Part shown: piece by piece, positions 56,708-64,000 of the stretch
How the letters are laid out: every line of letters begins with the position of its first letter
Numbering within the stretch: the first letter of the stretch is position 1
Assembly (NCBI RefSeq): GCF_029869925.1
Contig: NZ_CP118605.1
Span: 1,116,001 to 1,180,000, forward strand
Source of the DNA: Microbulbifer bruguierae
GTDB lineage: Bacteria; Pseudomonadota; Gammaproteobacteria; Pseudomonadales; Cellvibrionaceae
Direction of reading: 5' to 3'
DNA length: 64,000 nt
Position numbers and translations under genes: made by a program
Notes under the pieces: model-generated
Told to the model about the DNA's origin: nothing
Seen by the model: the letters and a program-made list of their open reading frames with translations, nothing else
Database searches by the model: none

Positions 56708-57936
56708 AACGATGGATTCTCTCGCTTACTTTCTGCCTGTTTACCAGTACACAGGTCGTGGCCGCGGATACACCCCGGATTGAATCGAAGCTGTCAGACG
56801 ACAAAGCGGTGCCGGGCCAGTCCATTTCCCTGTTCGTCACCATACTGGTCCCGACCTGGATGACCCAACCGGCGGATTTTCCTGAATTCGACCAACCGAA
56901 TCTTTCCGTCACCCTGCCGTCCCGCTCGTCACAGGCTGTCAGCCAGGTCATCGACGGCACCACCTGGTCCGGGGTCACCCGCGAATACCTGATCATACCG
57001 CTGGCACCGGGTAGCTACCGTCTCCCCGCCGGGGACATCAAGGTAGCCTACAAAAATCCCGACGGTGGCGACGACCTGCAGACCACGCTTAAGCTCGCAC
57101 CGCCGCCAATTGTTGTGAGCGCACCGCAAGGTGCGGAAGGATTGAATCCGTTTATCGCCGCCCGTGACCTTACCCTTACCCAGGAAATAGAAGGGGAACC
57201 AGAAAAGCTGCGCGCGGGCGATGCCTTTTCCCGCGCCGTCACCGCGACCATCGAGGGGTCGACGGTGATGTTTATTCCCCGGTTGCTCAATTCTCGCAGT
57301 CCGGAAGGTCTCGCCGCCTATGCCGACGCTCACAAGGCGGAAGACAAAACTGACACCAGTACGGATGAGACCACCGGTATCCGCAGCGAGCGCGTCACCT
57401 ATGTAGCGGAAAGCGGCGTGCGCGGCACACTGCCCGCGGTGACACTGCGCTGGTACGACCTGGACGACGGCACCATCAAAACCAGCAGTGTGGAAGCCGT
57501 CAAAGTGCACGCCCGTGGACCAGGGCCACTCACGGGAACCAGCCTGTGGGAAAAACTTCTCATCCTGCTCGCCGCGGCCCTCGCCATCTGGCTACTATTT
57601 CAATGGGCGCGACCGAAAATTCATGCCCTGCAAAAGCAGCGTGAGCAGCGCGCCAGAACCTCCGGCAAACGCGCCTGGCAACAACTGCAAAGCGCCTGCG
57701 CCGCGCGCGACTATCCGGCAGTACTGCAGGCGCTGTCCGAATACAAAGTACACCAGCGGGCTTCCGCGAGAACGTTGCAGCCCGCCCTGCTAACATTGGG
57801 CGCAGCGCAGTTTCGCCAGGTCTCCACGGACACGAACCTTGACGCGGCCTGGCAACAACTGGCGCAGGCCATTGACGCGCTGAAGCCCGCTGCGATCCAT
57901 CACCGTCAGACCGCACTCCCTCCCCTGAACCCCTGA
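56704..57936 (+). CDS. BatD-family protein
   Basis: The 410-residue product has a signal peptide (SLTFCLFTSTQVVAA), an immunoglobulin-like periplasmic region (RIESKLSDDKAVPGQSISLF; PDFPEFDQPNLSVTLP-like start of the Bat module), and one transmembrane segment near residue 280 (LLILLAAALAIWLLFQW) followed by a cytoplasmic helical tail. BatD is the large periplasmic partner of BatA and BatB. It ends the run of overlapping genes; the next gene starts after 119 bp. Confidence 0.87.
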   Translation: MKRWILSLTFCLFTSTQVVAADTPRIESKLSDDKAVPGQSISLFVTILVPTWMTQPADFPEFDQPNLSVTLPSRSSQAVSQVIDGTTWSGVTREYLIIPLAPGSYRLPAGDIKVAYKNPDGGDDLQTTLKLAPPPIVVSAPQGAEGLNPFIAARDLTLTQEIEGEPEKLRAGDAFSRAVTATIEGSTVMFIPRLLNSRSPEGLAAYADAHKAEDKTDTSTDETTGIRSERVTYVAESGVRGTLPAVTLRWYDLDDGTIKTSSVEAVKVHARGPGPLTGTSLWEKLLILLAAALAIWLLFQWARPKIHALQKQREQRARTSGKRAWQQLQSACAARDYPAVLQALSEYKVHQRASARTLQPALLTLGAAQFRQVSTDTNLDAAWQQLAQAIDALKPAAIHHRQTALPPLNP

Positions 57937-58055
57937 CAGATACATGCGCCGAAATTCCTTGCGCAACTTTACACACGCAAGTCGAAAATTCCGTCTAGGG
58001 TAAATAGAAGCAAGGCTATATCCGCCAACTCCTCATGCTGTATAGAGGAACCATC

Positions 58056-59063
58056 ATGATTGATCGACTCAAGATTCACTCATGGCTCGTCGCCATCCTG
58101 TTTTTCCTGTGCCTGGCCAACGTCTCTGCGGTCCAGGCCGCAGATCCACTGCCCTCCTGGAACACAGGGCCGACCAAATCCGCGATTGTCGAATTTGTGG
58201 AAAAAGTGACGAGGAAAGAATCCCCGGACTTCGTACCGGAAAACCAGCGCATCGCCGTCTTCGACAACGACGGTACCCTGTGGTCGGAACAACCGCTGTA
58301 TTTCCAGTTCATCTATGGCCGGGATCAGGTCAGGAAAATGGCCCCCAAGCATCCGGAGTGGAAAACAGAGGAGCCCTTTGCTTCCATTCTCAAGGGCGAC
58401 ACTAAAAAGGTGCTGGCGAGTGGCGAGGCAGGCCTGATGAAAGTCATCGCCGCCACCCACGCCAATATGACCGCAGAGGAATTTCGCACGAACGCAGCCG
58501 ACTGGCTCAAGACCGCACGTCACCCGAAAACCAACCGTCCATATACTGAAATGATCTACCAGCCCATGCTCGAGCTGCTGGACTACCTGCGCGCGAATGG
58601 TTTCAAGACATTTATCGTCTCCGGTGGAGGTGCAGATTTTATCCGCGTATTCGCAGAGCAGGCGTACGGCATTCCCCCGGACCAGGTGGTGGGCACCAGT
58701 CTCAAGGCCAAATACGAAGTGCGCGACGGCAAACCGGTGATCGTCAAACTGCCGGAAATCAATCTGGTGGATGACAAGGAAGGCAAGCCCGTTGGTATTC
58801 ACCAGTACATCGGCCAGCGCCCCATTTTTGTCGCTGGCAATTCCGATGGTGATTACCAGATGCTCGAATGGGCCACCGCCGGTAAGGGACCGCGTTTCGG
58901 CATCATCCTCCATCACACAGATGCCAAACGCGAGTGGGCCTATGATCGTGACTCTCACATCGGCCAACTAAACAAGGGCCTCGACGATGCCAGCAAAAAA
59001 GGCTGGACCGTCATCGACATGCAAAAAGACTGGAAAACCGTCTTCCCTCCAAGCAAGCAGTAA
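58056..59063 (+). CDS. Secreted HAD-family phosphatase
   Basis: The 335-residue product has a signal peptide (VAILFFLCLANVSAVQAA) and a haloacid-dehalogenase domain with motif I D70-N-D72-G-T74 in IAVFDNDGTLWSEQPLYFQF, motif II FIVSGGGADFIRVFAEQAYG and the acidic motif IV NSDGDYQMLEWA. A periplasmic phosphoserine-phosphatase-like hydrolase is likely. GAGGAACC precedes the ATG at 58056; an ATG at 58035 also reads in frame. It lies between BatD and the second sulfatase, 45 bp before the latter, so they may be co-transcribed. Confidence 0.86.
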   Translation: MIDRLKIHSWLVAILFFLCLANVSAVQAADPLPSWNTGPTKSAIVEFVEKVTRKESPDFVPENQRIAVFDNDGTLWSEQPLYFQFIYGRDQVRKMAPKHPEWKTEEPFASILKGDTKKVLASGEAGLMKVIAATHANMTAEEFRTNAADWLKTARHPKTNRPYTEMIYQPMLELLDYLRANGFKTFIVSGGGADFIRVFAEQAYGIPPDQVVGTSLKAKYEVRDGKPVIVKLPEINLVDDKEGKPVGIHQYIGQRPIFVAGNSDGDYQMLEWATAGKGPRFGIILHHTDAKREWAYDRDSHIGQLNKGLDDASKKGWTVIDMQKDWKTVFPPSKQ

Positions 59064-59108
59064 CCCTGTCACTGAAAACCTGTTGATGTATTCCTCCGGG
59101 AGGAAAAA

Positions 59109-60680
59109 ATGCTTCCTACTTCCCTCAAACGCTTACTACGAGTGCCGATCGCGGCTACCTCCGTCGCCCTGATGTGCCTCGGCAACAGTGCTGCCCAGGC
59201 TCAGGACAAACCCAATATTCTGGTGATCTGGGGCGACGACATCGGTGTGTGGAATATCAGCTTCAACAACCGGGGCATGATGGGATACAAGACGCCGAAC
59301 ATCGACCGTATCGCCAAAGAAGGCCTCTCGTTCACCGACTACTACGGCCAGCAGTCCTGTACCGCCGGCCGCGCGGCGTTTGTGGGTGGCAATGTACCGA
59401 TTCGCACCGGGATGACGAAAGTCGGCCTGCCCGGCGCCAAAGAGGGTTGGCAGGAGACCGATGTCACCGTCGCCACCGTCATGAAAAGCCAGGGGTACGC
59501 TACCGGCCAGTTCGGCAAAAATCACTTTGGTGACCGCGACGAACACCTGCCCACCAACCACGGCTTTGATGTGTTCTTCGGTAACCTCTACCACCTGAAT
59601 GCCGAGCAGGAACCGGAAAACCGGGACTATCCGAAAAGTCCGGAGTTTCGCAAAAAGTTCGGCCCCCGCGGCGTGATCAAGGCCAGCGCTGACGGCAAGA
59701 TCGAAGATACCGGACCGCTGACCATGAAGCGTATGGAGACCGTCGATGAGGAAACCCTCGCTGCCGCCATGGACTTTATCAAGCAGCAGGTCAATGCCGG
59801 CAAACCCTTCTTTGTATGGTGGAATGCCACGCGCATGCACTTCCCCACCTATGTGAAGGACGCGCACAAAAACCTGGCCGGCCCGCAAAGTAATATGTAC
59901 GCCGACGGTATGGTGGAACACGACCAGCAGGTAGGGAAGCTGCTGGATCTCCTGGACCAATTGAAAATTGCGGACAACACCATTGTTTTCTACTCCACCG
60001 ACAATGGCCCCCACTTCAATACCTGGCCAGATGCGGGCACCACTATTTTCCGCAGCGAGAAAAACTCCAACTGGGAGGGCGCTTATCGTGTTCCAGCATT
60101 CGTGCGCTGGCCGAGCAAATTTCCCGCGGGTAAAACCCTGAACGGTATCGTCGGCCATGAGGACTGGCTGCCTACTTTTGCCGCCGTGGCCGGAAACACC
60201 AACATCAAGGATCAGCTACTCAAAGGTGTAAACCTGAATGGCCGTAAGTACCGCAACTATATCGACGGTACCAACATGCTGGATTACTTCACCGGTAAAA
60301 CCGACGAATCACCGCGCAAACAGTTCATCTACGTCAATGATGACGGCCATATTGTGGCCATGCGCTACGACGCCTGGAAAGCCGTCTTCCTGGAGAACCG
60401 CGGCAAGGCCTTCGGCGTGTGGATGGAACCCTTCACTGAGCTGCGTGTGCCGCTGATATTCAACCTGCGCCGGGATCCCATGGAGCGCGCCCAACACAAC
60501 GCCAACGGCTACTACAACTGGCTAATGGACCGCGCGTTCGTTCTGGTACCCCTGCAGCAGATGGCCGGCCAGTTCCTGAAAACCATGCAGGAATATCCCC
60601 CGAGTCAGACACCGGGCTCCTTCAACCTGAAAAAAATCGAGGAACAGCTACAGAGGGGCACCGAGGGTGTAACCCACTAG
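59109..60680 (+). CDS. Periplasmic arylsulfatase, type-I (C-x-A-x-R), second paralogue
   Basis: The 523-residue product has a signal peptide (ATSVALMCLGNSAAQA) and the formylglycine site CTAGRAAF (Cys84). Metal-site and substrate blocks are NILVIWGDDIGVWNI, KNHFGDRDEHLPTNHGFDVF and FYSTDNGPHFNTWPDAG. Much of the sequence aligns with the sulfatase at 47302-48816, including GNLYHLN, KFGPRGVI and DTGPLT. CTCCGGGAGGAAAAA is directly upstream of the ATG, a strong ribosome binding site. A bidirectional terminator follows. Confidence 0.92.
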   Translation: MLPTSLKRLLRVPIAATSVALMCLGNSAAQAQDKPNILVIWGDDIGVWNISFNNRGMMGYKTPNIDRIAKEGLSFTDYYGQQSCTAGRAAFVGGNVPIRTGMTKVGLPGAKEGWQETDVTVATVMKSQGYATGQFGKNHFGDRDEHLPTNHGFDVFFGNLYHLNAEQEPENRDYPKSPEFRKKFGPRGVIKASADGKIEDTGPLTMKRMETVDEETLAAAMDFIKQQVNAGKPFFVWWNATRMHFPTYVKDAHKNLAGPQSNMYADGMVEHDQQVGKLLDLLDQLKIADNTIVFYSTDNGPHFNTWPDAGTTIFRSEKNSNWEGAYRVPAFVRWPSKFPAGKTLNGIVGHEDWLPTFAAVAGNTNIKDQLLKGVNLNGRKYRNYIDGTNMLDYFTGKTDESPRKQFIYVNDDGHIVAMRYDAWKAVFLENRGKAFGVWMEPFTELRVPLIFNLRRDPMERAQHNANGYYNWLMDRAFVLVPLQQMAGQFLKTMQEYPPSQTPGSFNLKKIEEQLQRGTEGVTH

Positions 60681-60684
60681 GTAC

Positions 60685-60714
60685 AAAAAAAAGGCCCCGC
60701 GATACGGGGCCTTT
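60685..60714. terminator. Bidirectional terminator between two sulfatase genes
   Basis: AAGGCCCCG pairs with CGGGGCCTT over a 5-nt loop, with A- and T-runs on both flanks; it serves the convergent sulfatase genes at 59109 and 60739. Confidence 0.93.
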
Positions 60715-60738
60715 TCACTATTTGCGGAGGCGTATTAT

Positions 60739-62520
60739 TCAGTTTCCCGTTGGCAGTGGAATTCTTACCCCTTCTTTTTCCAACTGCTCGCGCACCCACT
60801 TGAAACGCTGGTAGCCACTAATCGTAATAGGTCCGGTATAGGTTTCGCTCTGAAGCTTGCGCGGCGGATACTTTATGTAGGTTTTCACCAGATCCTCCAC
60901 TTCTTTACTGATCGTCACCATGGTCCAGGTACGCTCGGTAAAGTTGTTCATAAACAGATCGTAGCGCTCCTGCGGATCCTGCCACAAATCAAACACCTGC
61001 GGCACTGTGGCAACATACTTTGATGGCCCTTTCCAGCCCAGGTTACTGTCCACAGACAAGCCACCGGTATGCGCCCCATCGTCGCCACGCAGATTGAACA
61101 CCGCCTTGTAGTTGCCTACCCGTGCGGCACCCGGTGATAGTTCATCTTCGGTAAAGTAGAACCAGGAGGTGCGCTCACTCTTGCCGCTTCCCGTCAGTAA
61201 CGGGGTCATATCGAAGCTATCGAAAATAATCGGCTGGCCTTCGCGATCTTCGGTCGGCAGCGTCACACCGGCAACCGAGGCAAAGGTCGCCATCAGGTCA
61301 AGTCCACCGGCAATATCGTGGTTGCGTACATTGGGTTTGATTTTACCGGGCCACACCGCGATCGCCGGCACCCGGTTACCACCTTCTCGCACTGTGCCCT
61401 TGGTACCGCGGAATGGCGTATAGCCCGCGTCGGGAAACACATCCTGCCAGGCACCATTGTCCACGGTGTAAAACACCAAGGTATTTTTATCCAGCCCGAG
61501 CTCCCGCAGTTTGTCCATGACATGGCCAATACGGGTATCCAACTCTACTACCGCGTCGGCGTACTTGGATTTCGACATCGACGTATGCTTGAACTCCGGC
61601 GCCGGCATGTTGGGCTGGTGGTTCTTCATAAAGTTGATGTTGATGAAGAACGGTGTCCCGGGGTTTTTCGCCGCGTCCTCAAGAAATTCGATCCCAGACT
61701 TCTCTACATAGCTGTCCACGAACGGCAGGCCGACCACACCCTTGCCGGGGGTGTTGTCGTACTGGCCGTTTACCTTCCAGTCCTCTTTCGCTGTTTCGCC
61801 CGCATTACCGGAAAGAGATCCCTTGGTGACCTGTTTGAACATAGCCCGCAGTTTCGGGTCCATATCCGGGAACCAGGTGGGGTCGGCGTAGGTGTAGGCA
61901 TTGGCGTGATAGAGGAAGGCGTGCTTCATCACGTCGTAGCCCTGGGCATTGGGGAGCGCATAATCCGACTCACCCAGATGCCACTTGCCGCTAAAGTAGG
62001 TTTTGTAGCCCGCGGTTTTCAATACCGATGCCAGCGTCCACTCGGCCTTGGGCAGGCCGCCACCCTGGCCCTGAAACGCAACCGTAGTCATACCGCTGCG
62101 GTTGGGAATGCGCCCAGTCTGGATCGCCGCGCGCCCCGGGGTGCAGCTGGGCTGAGCATAAAATGAAAAGAAGGTCATTCCATTTTCTGCCATACGGTCG
62201 ATATTCGGTGTCGGCATGCCGCGACCTTCACCACCACCGTAAGGACCCAGGTCACCATAGCCGGTGTCGTCCGACACGATCAGCAGGATATTCGGCTTGC
62301 CACTGGCATTGGTGCTCGTGGTATCGACGGTAACTGGGTTGGACTGAGCCAGTTCTGGTTCCGGCACTAGCTCAGTTTCTGAAACCGACTCTTCCAATTG
62401 CTGCGCAGCCTGCGCAACGGCAACCCCCGGTAGCCGGGCTCTGGTTCCGGAGTCCACACCTCCATCACCGCATCCACTGATGACTAGCGGAAGGAGCAAG
62501 AGAGAAAATAGCGCACGCAT
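60739..62520 (-). CDS. Sulfatase lipoprotein, type-I (C-x-P-x-R)
   Basis: The 593-residue product is a predicted lipoprotein (LLLLPLVISGC). The formylglycine site is CTPGRAA (Cys126). Other family blocks are NILLIVSDDTGYGDLGPYGG, KWHLGESDYALPNAQGYDVM and YTVDNGAWQDVFPDAG. It differs from the paralogous pair at 47302 and 59109, with a longer N-terminal linker after the lipid site. Substrate unknown. It is downstream of, and on the same strand as, the next, truncated sulfatase. Confidence 0.92.
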   Translation of the reverse strand: MRALFSLLLLPLVISGCGDGGVDSGTRARLPGVAVAQAAQQLEESVSETELVPEPELAQSNPVTVDTTSTNASGKPNILLIVSDDTGYGDLGPYGGGEGRGMPTPNIDRMAENGMTFFSFYAQPSCTPGRAAIQTGRIPNRSGMTTVAFQGQGGGLPKAEWTLASVLKTAGYKTYFSGKWHLGESDYALPNAQGYDVMKHAFLYHANAYTYADPTWFPDMDPKLRAMFKQVTKGSLSGNAGETAKEDWKVNGQYDNTPGKGVVGLPFVDSYVEKSGIEFLEDAAKNPGTPFFININFMKNHQPNMPAPEFKHTSMSKSKYADAVVELDTRIGHVMDKLRELGLDKNTLVFYTVDNGAWQDVFPDAGYTPFRGTKGTVREGGNRVPAIAVWPGKIKPNVRNHDIAGGLDLMATFASVAGVTLPTEDREGQPIIFDSFDMTPLLTGSGKSERTSWFYFTEDELSPGAARVGNYKAVFNLRGDDGAHTGGLSVDSNLGWKGPSKYVATVPQVFDLWQDPQERYDLFMNNFTERTWTMVTISKEVEDLVKTYIKYPPRKLQSETYTGPITISGYQRFKWVREQLEKEGVRIPLPTGN

Positions 62521-62629
62521 ATGAAAATTCCTTTTTCATCCACAGGCGGGAAATCGGCAGAACTTAACTTCATTACCACCTTTTAGCACTGGGACACTCG
62601 GCCGCCCATATTGAGCCCCAACAATCGAC

Positions 62630-64000
62630 TTAAATCCCCAGTCCAATATCCGTATTAGGGTACTCCTTCATCGTCGCCTGGTGCTGCATGGAAAAACGTA
62701 ATGCCTGAGGTAATCCCCATTCGAAGAACTGGTGCCCGGTACTCGACATTTCCTTGGGGTCCACATTCAGGTTGAACACCCAGGGCGCAGTGCCAATATC
62801 TGAAACCAATGCTGCATCGATATTTCTCCGCGGCGCCTTTATGTCAAAGATCTTGAAGTGCACCTTGTAGTCTCTCCAGCGCAGCGCACAAAAATCACTG
62901 CGGTTCCACATATAGACGACCTGCCTGCGCGAATGACCATTGGGAGCCAGAAAAAATGCGGTTTGATCGATCCCATCGAAATAGAGATTATCGGGGAGAT
63001 CATCAAGCACACCAGCCATTCGCAATGACGTCATATACAGATCCATCAGATCCACCAGTTCATTGCTTGCCTGCCCGGGCTCAATCATACCCTTCCAATA
63101 AACGATACCCGGAACTCTGACACCACCTTCCCAAGTAGTACCTTTACCTCCGCGCCAGGGATGGTAGCTTGTATCTGGCCACACATCCTCGTTACCACCG
63201 TTGTCCGAGGTAAAAAACACAATGGTATTGTCCAGTTGCCCGGTGTCTTCCAGAGTCTTCATGATTTCTCCAACGATGTCATCCAGCTCGACCAGTGCAT
63301 CTCTTATGGGCATTGCCGCCGGGCTTTTGCCAATATATTGGGGCGCAACATATGAATCGTTGTGAAGCTTGGAAAACGAGTGAATCAGGTAAAACGGCTT
63401 TGAGTCCTTTGCAGCTTCCTTGATGAATTTCACCGATTGGTCACGCAATACCTGATCGACCATGCGGATTTCGTCAATGCTGTTTATCGGGTAAGCCACC
63501 TTTCTTGGGCCGCCCTTATTGCCTTCAATAAGACCTTCCGGGCGCAGCGTGAACGCCATTTTATGCAGCGCCGGATTATTGATCATGTCGGAGTACTGAC
63601 GGCTTACCAGAAATTGTGTGTAGTCAGACTGCACCGACGGAAGCCCGTAAAAATAGTCGAAACCGACTTCGTGGGGCAGCATGCCTTCGGCTTCACCAAC
63701 ATGCCATTTGCCGATAAGCGCGGTCCTATAGCCGGCGGCAGAAAGCATCTTTCCGCTGGATTGCTCAATTTTCCAGGGGTTTTTGCTGACTTTGTCGCCG
63801 GTGAGGATGGGTCTGACCAACCCGCTCCGCACCGGGAGTCTCCCAGTAGTCAATGCCGCCCGAGAAGGCGTACAGGTTGGCTGAGAATACATTGAAGTCA
63901 GTTTCAAACCCTGGCTCGCCAGATTATTTATATGCGGTGTTGGCGCACCAATGGCGACACCACCGCCGAAGGCTCCTGGATCGCCCCAGCCCATATCATC
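62630..64000 (-). CDS. Sulfatase, type-I (C-x-P-x-R), N-terminus cut by window end
   Basis: The sequence is open to the right edge, ending with DDMGWGDPGAFGGG, so the signal peptide and the first strand are missing. The formylglycine site is CTPSRAALTTGRLPVRSGL, with the Cys codon at 63872-63874. Further blocks are KWHVGEAEGMLPHEVGFDYF, FFTSDNGGNEDVWPDT and GTTWEGGVRVPGIVYW. It has the same subtype as its downstream neighbour, 109 bp away on the same strand. About 457 residues are in the window. Confidence 0.92.
   Translation of the reverse strand, partial: DDMGWGDPGAFGGGVAIGAPTPHINNLASQGLKLTSMYSQPTCTPSRAALTTGRLPVRSGLVRPILTGDKVSKNPWKIEQSSGKMLSAAGYRTALIGKWHVGEAEGMLPHEVGFDYFYGLPSVQSDYTQFLVSRQYSDMINNPALHKMAFTLRPEGLIEGNKGGPRKVAYPINSIDEIRMVDQVLRDQSVKFIKEAAKDSKPFYLIHSFSKLHNDSYVAPQYIGKSPAAMPIRDALVELDDIVGEIMKTLEDTGQLDNTIVFFTSDNGGNEDVWPDTSYHPWRGGKGTTWEGGVRVPGIVYWKGMIEPGQASNELVDLMDLYMTSLRMAGVLDDLPDNLYFDGIDQTAFFLAPNGHSRRQVVYMWNRSDFCALRWRDYKVHFKIFDIKAPRRNIDAALVSDIGTAPWVFNLNVDPKEMSSTGHQFFEWGLPQALRFSMQHQATMKEYPNTDIGLGI

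Overview
The window looks like chromosomal DNA of a marine gammaproteobacterium of the Cellvibrionales/Microbulbifer type. This rests on the gene order of its housekeeping block (tilS-pyrG-kdsA-eno-ftsB-ispDF-truD-pcm-nlpD-rpoS), on a secreted xylanase with a CBM2 module and a long poly-serine linker (typical of Cellvibrio, Saccharophagus and Microbulbifer), and on four sulfatases, which suggest sulfated marine substrates. The genus is an inference. No tRNA, rRNA, prophage, transposase or CRISPR array was seen.

Layout. Positions 1-6.1 kb: start of pepN, ggt, and a ydbH-ynbE-ydbL envelope lipid-transport operon. Positions 6.2-18.5 kb: a conserved minus-strand block, read in transcription order tilS, pyrG, kdsA, eno, ftsB, ispD, ispF, truD, pcm, a DUF368 flippase, nlpD, rpoS. 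surE is missing from its usual place between truD and pcm, and a 123-bp element with 30-bp terminal inverted repeats lies between eno and ftsB. Positions 18.7-25.9 kb: a glycan locus with a CBM2-GH10 xylanase, a sugar porter, a GH3 lipoprotein and a DUF4380-like secreted protein. Positions 26-31 kb: a DegV protein, two outer-membrane proteins (one FadL-type) and a phospholipase-D enzyme.

Positions 31-47 kb form an accessory catabolic region. Two operons each carry a paralogous cupin and a paralogous NAD-dependent epimerase/3-beta-HSD-like enzyme, and each faces a divergent, paralogous AraC regulator. Operon A adds an SDR and a FadD-like ligase; operon B adds a zinc alcohol dehydrogenase and a TonB-dependent receptor. 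Between them lies a DUF3604 lipoprotein-PPIase-HupE/UreJ trio. The set suggests uptake and oxidation of a hydrophobic alcohol or ketone (steroid, terpenoid or aryl compound); the substrate is unknown.

Positions 47-64 kb are a sulfatase region: sulfatase, octahaem-TPR lipoprotein cytochrome (opposite strand), MoxR-DUF58-DUF4381-BatA-BatB/TPR-BatD operon, secreted HAD phosphatase, a second sulfatase paralogous to the first, and two convergent sulfatases of another subtype, the last cut by the window end. The MoxR/Bat complex between two paralogous sulfatases is the best candidate here for an uncharacterised periplasmic system.
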